Shown here: positions 11,205 through 21,950 of the stretch, one piece after another | Layout of the letters: each line of letters starts with the position of its first letter | Position numbering within the stretch: the stretch's first letter is position 1 | Assembly (NCBI GenBank): GCA_965153455.1 | Contig: OZ234499.1 | Location: 18,782,271-18,846,270, forward strand | DNA length: 64,000 bases | From: Sphagnum compactum | Lineage: Eukaryota > Bryophyta > Sphagnopsida > Sphagnales | Direction: 5' to 3' | The notes under the pieces: generated by a model | What the model was told of the DNA's origin: nothing | What the model saw: only the letters and a program-made list of their open reading frames with translations | The model's database searches: none | Position numbers and translations under genes: made by a program

Positions 11205-11300
11205 TCAACAATAACACTTTGAAGGTGATTTAAAGTCAGTTCCAGCAAGACCAAAAACAAACATGAGAAGAATGAGTGTGGTCATAACATTTTCACTCAT
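11205..11300 (-). CDS. Small secreted-type ORF, relative of the 9.7-kb ORF
   Basis: ATG at 11300, TGA at 11205-11207, 31 codons. It starts MSENVMTTLILLMFVFGLAG and ends SPSKCYC. The protein and DNA align with the first 31 codons of the frame at 9641-9805; the shared nucleotide motifs include TCATG.TTGTTTT and CACCTTCA/TACCTTCA. Homology at the DNA level continues a few bases past the TGA (GAG.TTTC..TGC), so this copy is probably truncated by a stop. Two related copies 1.5 kb apart indicate a local tandem duplication of a short hydrophobic-leader protein. Confidence 0.35.
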   Translation of the reverse strand: MSENVMTTLILLMFVFGLAGTDFKSPSKCYC

Positions 11301-11686
11301 AAAGTATCATATGATCACCTTCATCATGAATGGCACTGAGTAGCTGCCATTCACTCAATCAACATTTTCGAGCAGATTACTGCATACTCAACATCACATT
11401 TCCACAAGCAACAGAAAGATTCAGGCATGATGTTGGGTAGCAGTCAAGAGACATAGTTTTTTTATAGTGTCTTCATCAAGTTGCAGCAAGCTTGTGAGGA
11501 TAAGATTCATTTCATTTTAGCTCACCCATATAGAAGAAAACATTGAAGTGTAAAGCTTAGATTATCACACCTAGTGCAGGTCATAATCACCCTTTTCAAA
11601 AAACTATCAAATGTCCAGCAAAAAGCCTGGTGGATGTGTGTATTCTGACCATGAATTACATTTTATCATGAGGTGATCTCCTTGAA
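11301..11686. other. 3' flank of the kinase-ankyrin gene
   Basis: No coding frame was recognised. On the minus strand this region lies just downstream of the kinase-ankyrin stop codon and probably contains its 3' untranslated region. Confidence 0.4.
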
Positions 11687-14600
11687 TCACATTCTGGTGA
11701 CCATGCTCGAGTAATCCTCACCCCAGCGGTTCTTCTTTCCAATGTTGAAGCCAGCCTGTAACAGGAGTTTGACCAGTTCTCTGGAACCCTTGGTTTGCAA
11801 CCCACTAGCAATGTACATTGATGTGTAGCCACCTTTGCTTGTATAATTTGGATCTGCACCTTTTTTCAACAGGAAAGAAACCATTTCCTTCTTTTTTCTT
11901 GGGTCCATGAGAGATGATTTACATGCCCACTGCAGAGGTGACCAAGCAGCAGAGCTGCCATCAGATGAATTTACTGAAAACCCTCTTTGAAGAAGAAAGT
12001 CTGCAACATTTATATGGCCATACTCAACAGCAGTATGGTGTAGATCCCATGGAACCTGTGGGTTGGGACTCAAGTTCAATCCACAATCTTCAAGAAACTG
12101 TAGAATCCCTAAATAACCCCTTTTGCAACATTCAACTGAAAGTTCATGAGGAAAATCAATGTTATAGTGAATGCTTATCACTTCCTCAGGAGCTGATCCT
12201 GTTTCAAAGCCGGACAGGATTCTCTGTGCATATGCTTCTCCTTCACTTGCAGACTTTTCCTGATACAGCTGCTTTGACTGGGATCCTAACCCAGTGGCTT
12301 GGGATTCATTGCCGCGGCTAACAACTTCTTGCTTCAGCTGCAGGTCAACCAAGTAGTCAAAAAGCTCGTTGTTATCACTCCACTGTGCAACATTTTCTAA
12401 TGTCATGTAGTGACCATCAGATGCAATCAGGATATTCTTTAGCAGGGTGTCTCCATTGAACAATGTTTTGTCTAGTGCATTCTCATGGGAATCCTCATCA
12501 AGCAAGAGCTGCTGAACTTCATCCACTGAGAGTTTCATGGCAGCCTCTATGTTGAAGCCATGTCCAATAACTAGGTCTAGCATTTCTTTACTACCACTCC
12601 TAGCAATATAGAATAGAAGCTTAGTAAAGATATGTTTCAAACTCTGAAACCCACTGACAGGCAGGTTAACACCAGTGACTTTCACCAGCAGATAGAGGAT
12701 AGCTTCTAGAACATCTTCATTCCCTCTCCGACATGCTGCTTGCAAAGGACTAATACTTGGAGCCAAATGTGCCACATTTTTTATGTGCTCTTTGAGACAC
12801 CTTGTGTGCACAAAACCTGGATTTCCAGAATGGAACACAGGATTCACGAATCCCCATCTTCTCTCATATAGCGCAACGGCAGCTTTTAGGTGTCCTTCTA
12901 TGATTGCAAAAGCAAACAAAGTCCCCAACAATCTACCACGTCCATAGCCATGAATTGAAGAATGCTGCAACTTCACACTTTCCATCACAAGACTACCTCC
13001 TCTCTCTAGAAGAAAGTTCATGGTCTCTACATGGTCCCCTTGAACAGCATAGTATAGTGGGGTCTCATCAAATACTTCTGGCACAACTGTGTTGACATAA
13101 TCAGGATCTATATCACAGTTATCAAGTATCAGTCTCACAAGCTCAGTCTTGCCCCTAGCAGCCAGCTTATGAATTGGCTTCTGTTTGGTGCCTTCTGGTT
13201 CTGAATCAACCCCTCCCACAAGGGTGAACTCCTCCCAAGTATCAAAGTCCATCCCTACACCCAGGAGCAGAAGTCGAAAAACTTCTTCGTTGTTACACAT
13301 ACAAGCCTTGTGAAGGAGGAGGAGCTGCTTTTTCATTGTCTGTGGCCAAGATGCAGCAAAATACTCTAGGGTCTTGAGACTCTCCTGTGTCACACAAAGA
13401 AGGGACAGGTATGGAAGGTCCCTCTCGGGTTCAAAGTCCCATGCACTCTTCTCTAAAATGTACTTAACTCCCTCAGCATAATCCAATTTACAAAAATAGT
13501 GCACCAACAGATTCTCCTCCTCATCCATGACCATGTTCTTTGATGGATTGAACACCATGTAATCAGCCACACGAGGGAAGCACTCCTTGAATCTACAAAC
13601 CATGTCCCCATATGCTGTGGTTTTCCAAAAGGCATGGTCAGTCTTCTCATACTGAGTGGAAGCATGAGTGGGGGATTCTGAGAGATTTGAATAGATCTCA
13701 TCCAGCTCAGAGAGGCATTTTCCAAGAGGAATTCTGTTCTCTCTTTCAGCCTCACAACATTTATCTATCAAGACTTTGAGCCTATCGACAACTTTCTCGT
13801 TGAAAAAAGGATCAGCAGTCTTCACGTCATCCAAAGGGACAGGGCACCCTCCTAAACACTTATCTGCTATGAAGTTCGCACCTGTGAAACTTTCTGGAAT
13901 CTCACCATCAAGCAAAATCTCAGCTAGAACCATCCCCAAGGAGTATACATCAGATGGGTAGGGGTTAGCCACTACTTCATGGGGGACAATCATCCCGTCT
14001 TCAAGTTCGTCAATGACCTCGGGTGCTACCCAGAACAGGGACCCACCCAAGTTTTGCAGGTATGGAATGTCTGTGCGACGGAAGCTCATCCCAAAGTCTA
14101 CCATCTTAGGAACAAGGAACTTGTCAAGCAGAATGTTGCTGCCTTTCAAGTCCCCATGGTAAACTTCCTCTCTATGACACACGATCAAACCGATTACAAT
14201 CTCTCTGAATAGCCTCAGCTTCTCCATCCACCATGACACATCATTCGACCTCCAAAGCCTACACAGGCTTTCACTTTCTTCGTCCAAGTGCTCGAAGGCA
14301 GTTGTTCCGCGTGAGCGTAGAAATTGGTTGAGATTGCAACCACGAACCAAGTCCATTACAATACACAGACAACCCAGGTCATGACTTTGAGTTATTCCAT
14401 AAGTCGTGACAAAGTTTCTGTGTCCCCACAATACTTTGAGGTTATTCGCTTCTCTCATGAGACCATCCAGCTGCTCAGGGTCGACGACCACGTCTATTCT
14501 CTTCACTGCCACCGTAATAGGCGTGACCGTCTCTTTCTCCAGAGCAGCAACTGACACATTCTGCTTATTGCTTCGTGGGGCTGCCAGTAGCACACCATGG

Positions 14601-14833
14601 TAAAGCCCTAAGTGTCGGAAGCTAGGTTCCCCGTCGAACAGTGGCTCTGTACGTTTGCATATGGTCCCAACAAAGATGGAACCAAAACCCCCTTTTCCCA
14701 GTACCTTGAAACTCGCAATGCCTGGTGACTTCGTGATGCAGCTGCCACGGTCCTCCGTAACTTCAAGGTCAAGCTTCAGACTATCCAGATCGTATGTGTC
14801 TCGATCATAATCAAACACCCGACTCGACTTCAT
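11687..14833 (-). CDS. Protein kinase with C-terminal ankyrin repeats (1048 aa)
   Basis: Single uninterrupted frame. Residues about 40-385 form a kinase domain. The Gly-rich loop GKGGFG is at 46-51, the ATP-anchoring Lys is at 111 (VAVK), and the helix-C Glu is probably 128. The catalytic loop is HGDLKGSN at 226-233, so the Asp is present but the HRD Arg is Gly (a non-RD kinase). DFG is at 246-248, APE at 270-272 and SDVYSLG at 294-300. The domain should be active. From about 430 to the end come degenerate ankyrin repeats, for example KPIHKLAARGKTELVRLIL, TPLYYAVQGDHVETMNFLL, SPLQAACRRGNEDVLEAIL and a C-terminal pair ending KGADPNY and LLLQAGFNIG. No signal peptide or membrane span is present, so it is likely cytoplasmic. 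Kinase-then-ankyrin order is the reverse of the integrin-linked-kinase-like plant family. A role in stress or immune signalling is inference. Confidence 0.92.
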   Translation of the reverse strand: MKSSRVFDYDRDTYDLDSLKLDLEVTEDRGSCITKSPGIASFKVLGKGGFGSIFVGTICKRTEPLFDGEPSFRHLGLYHGVLLAAPRSNKQNVSVAALEKETVTPITVAVKRIDVVVDPEQLDGLMREANNLKVLWGHRNFVTTYGITQSHDLGCLCIVMDLVRGCNLNQFLRSRGTTAFEHLDEESESLCRLWRSNDVSWWMEKLRLFREIVIGLIVCHREEVYHGDLKGSNILLDKFLVPKMVDFGMSFRRTDIPYLQNLGGSLFWVAPEVIDELEDGMIVPHEVVANPYPSDVYSLGMVLAEILLDGEIPESFTGANFIADKCLGGCPVPLDDVKTADPFFNEKVVDRLKVLIDKCCEAERENRIPLGKCLSELDEIYSNLSESPTHASTQYEKTDHAFWKTTAYGDMVCRFKECFPRVADYMVFNPSKNMVMDEEENLLVHYFCKLDYAEGVKYILEKSAWDFEPERDLPYLSLLCVTQESLKTLEYFAASWPQTMKKQLLLLHKACMCNNEEVFRLLLLGVGMDFDTWEEFTLVGGVDSEPEGTKQKPIHKLAARGKTELVRLILDNCDIDPDYVNTVVPEVFDETPLYYAVQGDHVETMNFLLERGGSLVMESVKLQHSSIHGYGRGRLLGTLFAFAIIEGHLKAAVALYERRWGFVNPVFHSGNPGFVHTRCLKEHIKNVAHLAPSISPLQAACRRGNEDVLEAILYLLVKVTGVNLPVSGFQSLKHIFTKLLFYIARSGSKEMLDLVIGHGFNIEAAMKLSVDEVQQLLLDEDSHENALDKTLFNGDTLLKNILIASDGHYMTLENVAQWSDNNELFDYLVDLQLKQEVVSRGNESQATGLGSQSKQLYQEKSASEGEAYAQRILSGFETGSAPEEVISIHYNIDFPHELSVECCKRGYLGILQFLEDCGLNLSPNPQVPWDLHHTAVEYGHINVADFLLQRGFSVNSSDGSSAAWSPLQWACKSSLMDPRKKKEMVSFLLKKGADPNYTSKGGYTSMYIASGLQTKGSRELVKLLLQAGFNIGKKNRWGEDYSSMVTRM

Positions 14834-15601
14834 CTGTGCTTACTACCGCTTGGAGGAACTGGTTGGGAATGGAAGGATCCGGGATCTCTATTAAATCCCT
14901 CTCTTTCTCAAGACTAGAACGTGCTGCTTGCGATGGAAAAGGAGCTGTGTGATTGTGAGCGAGAACGAGAGTGCGGAAACAAAAAGGGAAAAGGGAAGGA
15001 TTTTTGTAACTGAGACTGAACTCTAGAGAAAACCAAAGGGCCTCGGGACACTCTAGAGTCGTATCGAAGATGGCTAGTGTATGGCCTCCACCGCACTCAA
15101 TGAAATCCTGAGCCAAACCCTCCAACAGTGATGAAACCACTATTGCGTGATTACAGAAACATTACAAAGTTGGTAGAGTGTGTGAATACCGACAACTTTC
15201 AAAGTTTGAAAGTGGCATGGAGCTCATCCCAAATCTATGTCCGCGATCAATTATGATCTGCTTTCTCGTCTGGGAATGAAAGCGGAGACTAGTAGTTCCA
15301 TTACTGTTGGAGTAAGGTTGGAACAAGCGGATAGAAAAGAGAAAACAAGTAAAGAGCAGATAGAAACATTCGCTTTGTGGGTCCAAATTGCTCCTTCCCT
15401 TCCTAGTCATGCTCTATAGCCAAACCCCTGTAATAATTAGGCCTCGAGAGCAGGGTATCTGGTATCGAGCCCAAGGCCGATTTTTGCCTGGTACTAAGAC
15501 CTCTAGTAGGCTGGTATTATCTCCAGTCTCACACCTGGGCCTAAGCCGTAAACCCTAAACCCTCTAGGACCAGTTGATGATCAGCTTCAACTTTGAGGGC
15601 A
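14834..15601. other. 5' flank/leader of the kinase-ankyrin gene
   Basis: Immediately upstream of the minus-strand kinase start. It is GC-richer than the surrounding intergenic DNA, as expected for a leader and promoter. The minus frame 14811-15140 overlaps the kinase start in another phase and shows no domain. I saw no convincing TATA box. Short CCCTAAA motifs appear at 15555-15565. Confidence 0.4.
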
Positions 15602-15776
15602 TCAGAATGTTGTTTGTGTGGGAGCCCCCCAAATGTTCTTCCCATACATATCCACACGGATTCTTTGTGTTATGGCCTTCTCTAGTAGGTACCTACTAAA
15701 TCCAGTTGTTTGAAAAACATAGCGCTGAAAGGGGCCAACTTGACTTGATGCAATAGATGTTAATATTGCATTCCTA
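15602..15776 (-). pseudogene. Fragment of DFxENY-type transposon protein
   Basis: On the minus strand the block NAILTSIASSQVGPFQRYVF, then QTTGFSRYLLEKAITQRI, VDMYGKNIWGAPTQT aligns with the plus-strand block at 53171-53344 (NALLTTIISNQIGPSQRYFF, KAITQRIHVDMYGKNI). DNA identity continues across the GGACCA..TTGA.GATCAGCTTCA motif near 15570 (53350-53370 in reverse). It is therefore a displaced, inverted fragment of the same element family. Like the larger copy it directly adjoins a tandem repeat array containing CCCTAAA motifs. Confidence 0.75.
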
Positions 15777-17040
15777 AACCCTAAACCCTCCATCATTTTG
15801 GAGAATGTTGGCACACCCCCATAATTTGACAAAATGAAAACACAACTCCATAATTTAAGCAAAACTTGGCATAAGTGCATCAATTTGGCAAAATTAAGAT
15901 GTAAGTCGATAATTTTAACAAAACCTTAAACCCTAAACTTTAAACTTTTAAATAAAATAAAGACACCATTATCATCCCAATCTTCAAAAATAACAAGTCA
16001 TTTTCAAACTTTCAAATTCTGTCAAAATAAAAAAAATCAACCATCCAATGCAAAATCAAACCTTCCATATATTCCAAATGGTGAATCATTAAGGAAATAT
16101 AAACACACCATCACAATCATAACACTTGAAAATGGGGGTTACGTCATCTCAAATCTCAAAATAAAAAGTGTAATTAAATCGAAACACACATGTAACCTTA
16201 AAACCCTAAACCTTTTATATCTTCCAAATCATACATTTTTAGGCAAAAATAAACACACTACTAGTATCAGAACACTTGAAAATGAGGGATATGTCACTTT
16301 CAAACTTTCAAATTCTATAAAAATTAACCCTAAACATTTTCATCTATCCAACCCCCTAAAATTTCATACCCCTTATATCTTACAAATGGTGAACAATTAG
16401 GTAAAATAGACACACCAGCATAATTAGAACCTTCGAAAATGGAAGGGGGAGAAGGGGGTCACCTCAAAACCCAAAAAAAAATTTCAAATTTGGTGGGGAC
16501 ACACATGTAACCTTAAACCCTAAACTTGAATTAACATGCCCATTGACATTACTTTTTGCACATTGTCGTCAAGATGCTGATTTAGGGTTGAATTTTTTTG
16601 TTCGAAATATTATACTTTGAAATGGGATTGGAAGTTATCACTGTACTCAAAAGTCCTTGTGTAACTTGGCATAACTGCATAACTTTGACAAAAATAAAAT
16701 GCAAGTCAATATTTGGGCAAAACCTTAAACCCTAAACCCTAAACTTTTAAATAAAAATAAAAACACCATTATCATCACAATCTTTGAAAATAAAAAATAA
16801 GTTGTCTTCAAACTTTCAAATTTTTTCAAAATAAAAAAAATCAACCAACCATTCAAAAATCAAACCTTCCAAATGATGAACAATTAGGAAAATATAAACA
16901 AACCACTAGCATTAGAACACTTGAAAATGGAGGGTAGGTCACCCCAAAATCCCAAAATGAACATGTGTGTGAACAAATCAAATGGTTGATCATAAAAGGA
17001 TGTTTGGTGACGTGGCATTCTACTTTAGGAATGTTTATTG
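15766..17040 (+). repeat. Degenerate tandem array with telomere-like motifs, copy 1
   Basis: It begins with CCTAAACCCTAAACCCT, then units of about 36 bp based on CCATAATTTGGCAAAACTT. It then alternates between CCTTAAACCCTAAAC boxes and longer blocks of roughly 150-250 bp containing CACCATTATCATC, CAAACTTTCAAATTCT, ATGGTGAACAATTAGG and CACTTGAAAATG. The same order of blocks recurs at 55680-56800 in the same orientation. It is noncoding; minus frames through it are accidental. Confidence 0.8.
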
Positions 17041-18035
17041 CATTCAACATTGTGTATTAATTAATCACAATATTATATTGTGATTCATATTAAATTATTT
17101 TGTGGGGATCCTTAAAGTTCAATTTATTTATATATTTGTGATGGGCATCTTTGATTGGACCATCACAAAAATAAATAATCAAGCTTTGGACAGCCCAAAA
17201 ATATATATGTTGTAATCTCCTCCTTTTGGGTCTTATATATTTACAAGAGTAAAACTTAGGGCAAAAGATGTGAGATAAAGTGAGGAGATATTGAGAACAT
17301 GTTGGGGGGAACAAATTGGGGCCTTGGGGAGCATGTTGAGAACCCAGTGAGAACTCATGAGAACAAAGTGGGAACTTCATCAGAACACATTGGGAACATA
17401 TAAATCCAACACCCTCACCATCCTCCCAAAAGGAAAAAAGCCTGAGCCCCTGGATGCATACTGCCTCACCTTATTGCCTTCCTCCCCGGCGCCTGATAGT
17501 ATGCCAGTGGTTAGTACTACATTTCCTGTAGGGGAGATCCTGGAGGAAGCAGTGGCAAAAATGGTCAAAAAATCCAGGTGTGAAAAATTAGTCTAACCTA
17601 GGAAGCAATCCTTTTCTTTGGGTAAAAAATCGCCAAAATTGACTCAAATTTTTGGCAAAAAAATCCCTTTCTTTTCAAGAAAAACTCGCCAAATTTCGCC
17701 CTTTCCTTTTTCTGGGGAGGGGCTTCTCACCACAGGTCTGCCGGCTATACTTTGAATGGTCCTGTACAGAACTGTGGCCAATTAATTCGAAATCTGACTG
17801 GGGAGGCTAGCCACTGTTGCTACACTACAAAATAGGACAGAAACACAGCTAGGTACAATAGGTAGAACCTCAGGAGTCAACAAATTCATAACTTGTTATA
17901 GATTTCTCAACTCTTTCACGTCAAGTAACAATGGAACCTCGATGTGCAGCGTATTAAAATTGTCTGTACTCTTTTATGTGATGCAAAAGTTACTTTTCAA
18001 CCCAGAGGAGTTGGAAAAATATTAAACAGGCCAAA
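17041..18035. other. Intergenic; possible solo LTR at about 17051-17411
   Basis: 17051-17411 starts TGTGTATTAATTAATC and ends CATATAAATCCAACA, with a TATATATTT element between, so it looks like a Copia-type LTR. No matching second LTR and no target duplication were found, so this is tentative. The following frame to 17596 has no recognised domain. The rest to 18035 is unremarkable. Confidence 0.25.
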
Positions 18036-18359
18036 GGAAATGAATGCAGTCAGTACAAAAGTACTGCTGCAATTTTTTCCTCCAGTCTGCCCATTTGCCC
18101 CATCCATATTTTCTCAAGTGACACCCAGGCATGTCTTGCACTGGTAACCTCATATAATACGGCATGTTTTGCACTTGTAACCTGACATAACATGCCAAGT
18201 AATATGTTACATACTCCTTTATACCCCTAGTGTGTTCATGACGTGCATAACATGGACTCAAAACATGCCTAGGCATGACAAGGTGAAAATAAACCGGGCA
18301 ACTGGGCAGACTCGAGGAAAAATCGCAGCAGTACTTTTGGACTGACTGCATTCATTTCC
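18036..18359. mobile_element. Foldback (long inverted-repeat) element
   Basis: About 100 bases at each end are imperfect reverse complements. Left end: GGAAATGAATGCAGTCAGTA and CAAAAGTACTGCTGC, then TCTGCCCA.TTGCCC. The right end gives the same series in reverse and finishes TTCATTTCC at 18359. The centre is a unique spacer with GGCATGT motifs. It has no coding capacity beyond a minus frame created by the symmetry. A convincing target duplication was not seen. Confidence 0.75.
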
Positions 18360-18530
18360 ACAAGAACCAAGGTTTGTAAATCGGTAAACGTGCACAAGAA
18401 TCAGGGCTTGCAAATCGGTAAACATGCACATTGGCATAAAGATATTCTAAAAATATTCCAAAAATATCCATTCCTACTCATAGGCTCATGCTCACAAGCT
18501 CATGTTCACGTACTCGTTTTATAGCGTCGT

Positions 18531-18770
18531 TGTAAAGAGGAGATATGCATGTTTGTAAACACAAAAGAGAAAGGGAAAATGCAAAGATGAAAAAACTAGA
18601 CATGTAAAGACAACAAACATAAAGACACAATGAGGAGAGACGTTGATTTGTAAACATAAAATAGAAAGTGAGAATGCAAAGATGAAAAAAATAGATAAGT
18701 AGAGACGATAGATAATAGATGTAGAGATGTAAAGAGGAAAAATGTAGATTTGCAAACAAAAAAAAAGAAA
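18531..18770. repeat. Tandem repeat, about 99-bp period, A-rich
   Basis: The motif TTTGTAAACACAAAAGAGAAAG at about 18550 recurs as TTTGTAAACATAAAATAGAAAG near 18648 and in shortened form near 18747. The shared segment ATGCAAAGATGAAAAAA follows each of the first two. It runs to about 2.4 units and is noncoding. Confidence 0.65.
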
Positions 18771-20539
18771 GAGAAAAAGGAGTGTATGCAATTCAAAACT
18801 AGAAGGAACACAATGAATGCATTTTTGCTCATGATGGTTGGCATTGACATGCTGATGTACAAAAGTGAGAAACACCACATTCGTTGCATTGAAAAATATG
18901 CTTTGGGGCAAAATCGATAAAAAAGGAAATAGGTAGTAGAAGGAAAAAGAAAAACGAAGTGGGGAAAAATTCTAGCGTTTTCTATATGGAAAAGGGCTCA
19001 AGTATAAACCCTTTCGAATTTTTGACCCCGACCCTCAACCTACTGGCCTCGAGCGGGATCTCAAATATGAAAAGGTCTATATTTAGGCCCTTCTTTTATA
19101 CCAAACACACATAGGAAACTTCCCTAATGTAGTTTTACATATAAGAGAAGGTTTCACTAGCATAACTTTTTGGATTTGAGGTCCTATTTGAGGTTGATAA
19201 GTCAAAGGAAGGGGCAAAAAATTTGGAAGGTTCTACCAACAAAACCTTCACCTATGTAAATACCAACTGTAATTTTTTTAATCTTTTTTTCACATTTTTA
19301 TCTTTATCTGCATTTGCCATAACCTTAAAGCAATGGATGGTGACATGTAAATGCAATGTTTCCATCTCCATTTCTTGTTCATTCTTTTCACTTCTTTGTT
19401 TGTGCGAGTTTTTCTTTCTCACAATGTTTTTTTCATTGTGCAAGCTTGACAATGCAACACGATGTGTTTTCAATTCTTGTTTGAATGAACTTTTCAATGG
19501 AATACTTTGCATTTTCATTTCTTGTTTGTGCGAAGAGTTCTATGGCGGAACACATTTCCACTTTCTTCCCTTCTTGTTGAAGGTTGTGTGTGCAAACACT
19601 AGCAGTGTAACCGCTTCATCATCGATTCCTTTTTTTTTAATGCATTTCTTTTTCTTGTTTCGTTTTTCGTTTTTTTTCTTGTAAATTTTGTTGCATGTTT
19701 TTTTTATAGGTTTCTTGTGAGGTTGACTTTTGAATTGACTCTTGTGATATTGCTTTTCGGTCTATTTAGCTTTTCTAGTTTCTTTATGCACTCTTGCTAT
19801 AAAATTGAGTTGCTGTTACACAACTTGCAAAACTTTCTAGATTTATTTTTTTTTCGCAAATCACGTGCGTTCTTAGTTTAACAAGCTTTGCGTCAAAGCC
19901 AATTTTTGTTACTTCCCATTACTACTTTCTTACATAAGCTTAATATAGAGGAGAAGAAAATATGAATAGTGGAGTTTCATCACCTTTTTTTTTCTTTTAA
20001 TTTTTTTTTTAAAAAAAAATTTTAGTTTCATTTCATTTTTTTTGTAGCACCTTTCTATTTTCTTTATTCTTTATGTGTAAGTTTTGAAAAGGGTTTCTAT
20101 GTTGATGTTCATTTTTTTCATCTACAATGAAGAGATGTTATTTAGGGTTTTTTTTCCATATTGATTTCTATTTTTTTCTTTTACAATGTCTTGTATGTTT
20201 TCTCTTTTCCTTTTTTTAATTTTCCAATATTTTCCTTGTTTCACAACGTTCCATATAATCACGATGAGTCAATTTCCAAAAGACATTGTTGTTGTGAAAT
20301 GTTTATAGTTGATGAAGAAATTTTTGAAGGTTTTCTAGAATTAACAAAAAGTCGGTTTAACCAACTATGTGATGGTGAAGCTTTTTGTTCAGGTGCTATT
20401 ACACCATCTACACCTTCTTTTTTTATACCCTCTTATGTTTTTACATTTACTTCTATTTTTTACAACTTCTTGAGGTCTTTTCACCTGAAGTTCTAGATGC
20501 TGATGCATTTTCACATTTTCATAACCCCTTTAGTTATTT
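18771..20539. other. T/A-rich low-complexity intergenic DNA
   Basis: Dominated by poly-T and poly-A runs, with a T-run meeting an A-run near 20010. The plus frame 19223-19684 is rich in Phe, Leu and Ser because of the T-richness and shows no conserved motif. No element boundary was recognised. Confidence 0.45.
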
Positions 20540-21950
20540 TGGAGGGTGAGGACCTTAATGTCCATGATATAGCCAATGATTCTATGGATCTTTGTCCCAA
20601 GTCTGTTGATCTTGCAATTCATTGTAATGCTACACTTCGTTCTAAGGCACTTCTTGTTAGTGGACCTCTTGCTAGTGAATTTCCTACTATATTGTACCTC
20701 CTACTAGTGCATTTTTTGCTCCTCCACTTTCTGCTACGAATTTTGCATTTGTTGCTACTAATGATTCAATTGTTGTTATTGATGATGAATATGCTCCTTA
20801 TCAAGTATTGCCAAAATCTCCATTTCTTAAGGTGGATGAGAAGGAATTGGATAATGTTAATAGAGGCAGTTGTAGGACCATCAAACACTCAGAGGTTTGG
20901 GCTAAGAATGCATTTGATGAATGGCAAAAATTCCAAGGTTATAACATAGAAAGATTTATTGCCGATCTATCGAAAAATGAAGATATTGCCACAGAACTAG
21001 TTGACATGTTCTCACTTTTTATTCTTCAAGTTGCAAAGAGAGACAACAATTTGTACCCTCCAACTAAATAAGTACATTCAACCAACTTTGTATTCGTTTT
21101 TTTATGGTCTTGTTGTTTTTTGGTTATGGTCTTTTTGTATTTTCTTATTTTCAATTTATTTGATTCTATGTGGTGGTTGTTTCAAGTTGTTCATTAAGTT
21201 TAATTAAAATATTATTTTGTTTTGATGCAACATTCAATCGTTCATTAGAGGTATCAGTAAGTTGATTCGGCAAAGCCATAATCAATGTGTTATTGAAACA
21301 TGTATCGCCCCTGTAGTGCCATTCAATATTTTTATTAACATTAAGTATCATCATGTCAAGGTTTCTGGTGATGAAACTACATTACAAGTGTTTAATGCTA
21401 GACTTGGGAAGATTATTCGAAAGTCTAATGTGCTTTCAATTTAAGAAGAGTGAAACATGTTTCGTGAACTAATCTGCCAACCCACCTCTCCATCTAGATT
21501 AAATTTGAAGTTTGGTTACTTCTGTATAAGGAATTTTTTTATCAAGGGGTGTTCTAAACTTGGAAAAGTGGATTTTGAGGAATTCTTTTTGGTTTCCTTA
21601 CCTATTGGATTGGTTCTTAGGTTTTGCCAAGGTGTTTATAAAAATTGGTGAATTGATGTGATAATATGTTTAGCAGATTGTCACAAACCTTCTGTTGATT
21701 GCCCCGTGGAAGATGTCATCACAACTTTCAACAAACTGGCTTGTCGACATCCCATGGAATGGCTAGATGATAAACTAGGTCTTCACCCTTTGTTTTTATG
21801 GCCTTGACCTAAGTGGAAGAAACATGATGACGTATGGTTCATGATAATTCTAATTGGTCGGAACCAACTATTGTTGATTATGAACAATTTGATTTGTGAT
21901 TTTCCTTAATAGAAACAAAAGGTGATGTTGAACAAAACTAGGAGAGGGGT
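20540..21950 (+). pseudogene. DUF3504 (Crypton/ZMYM-QRICH1-like) recombinase relic
   Basis: 20808-21071 reads RTIKHSEVWAKNAFDEWQK, LVDMFSLFILQVAKRDNNLYPPTK in short blocks, the pattern of the N-terminal helical (core-binding-like) part of DUF3504 proteins. After an interruption of about 160 bases, 21250-21445 gives LIRQSHNQCVIETCI and FNIFINIKYHHV. Then 21505-21650 gives FGYFCIRNFFIKGCSKL and FCQGVYKNW, and 21690-21890 gives CPVEDVITTFNKLACRHPMEW, PLFLWP, DDVWFMI. These follow the order of the DUF3504 catalytic region (CIRNF, SKN, CPV, RP.E, F.L.P). At least four stops show it is dead. DUF3504 derives from Crypton-type tyrosine recombinases; the plant context is unusual. The assignment is by eye. 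Confidence 0.55.

Noticed and set aside
13453-13755. Alternative minus frame inside the kinase-ankyrin gene, plus several plus-strand frames there
   Set aside because: Shadows of the intact 1048-codon frame, which contains recognisable domains throughout.
14811-15140. Minus-strand 109-codon frame overlapping the kinase start
   Set aside because: Out of phase with the kinase, no domain; best explained as leader sequence of the kinase-ankyrin gene.
15421-15545. Possible tRNA-like segment (GGTATCGAGCCC motif)
   Set aside because: No cloverleaf could be built: acceptor and anticodon stems do not pair.
19223-19684. 153-codon plus frame
   Set aside because: Composition is explained by poly-T-rich DNA. 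It is hydrophobic by base content only, with no conserved motif.
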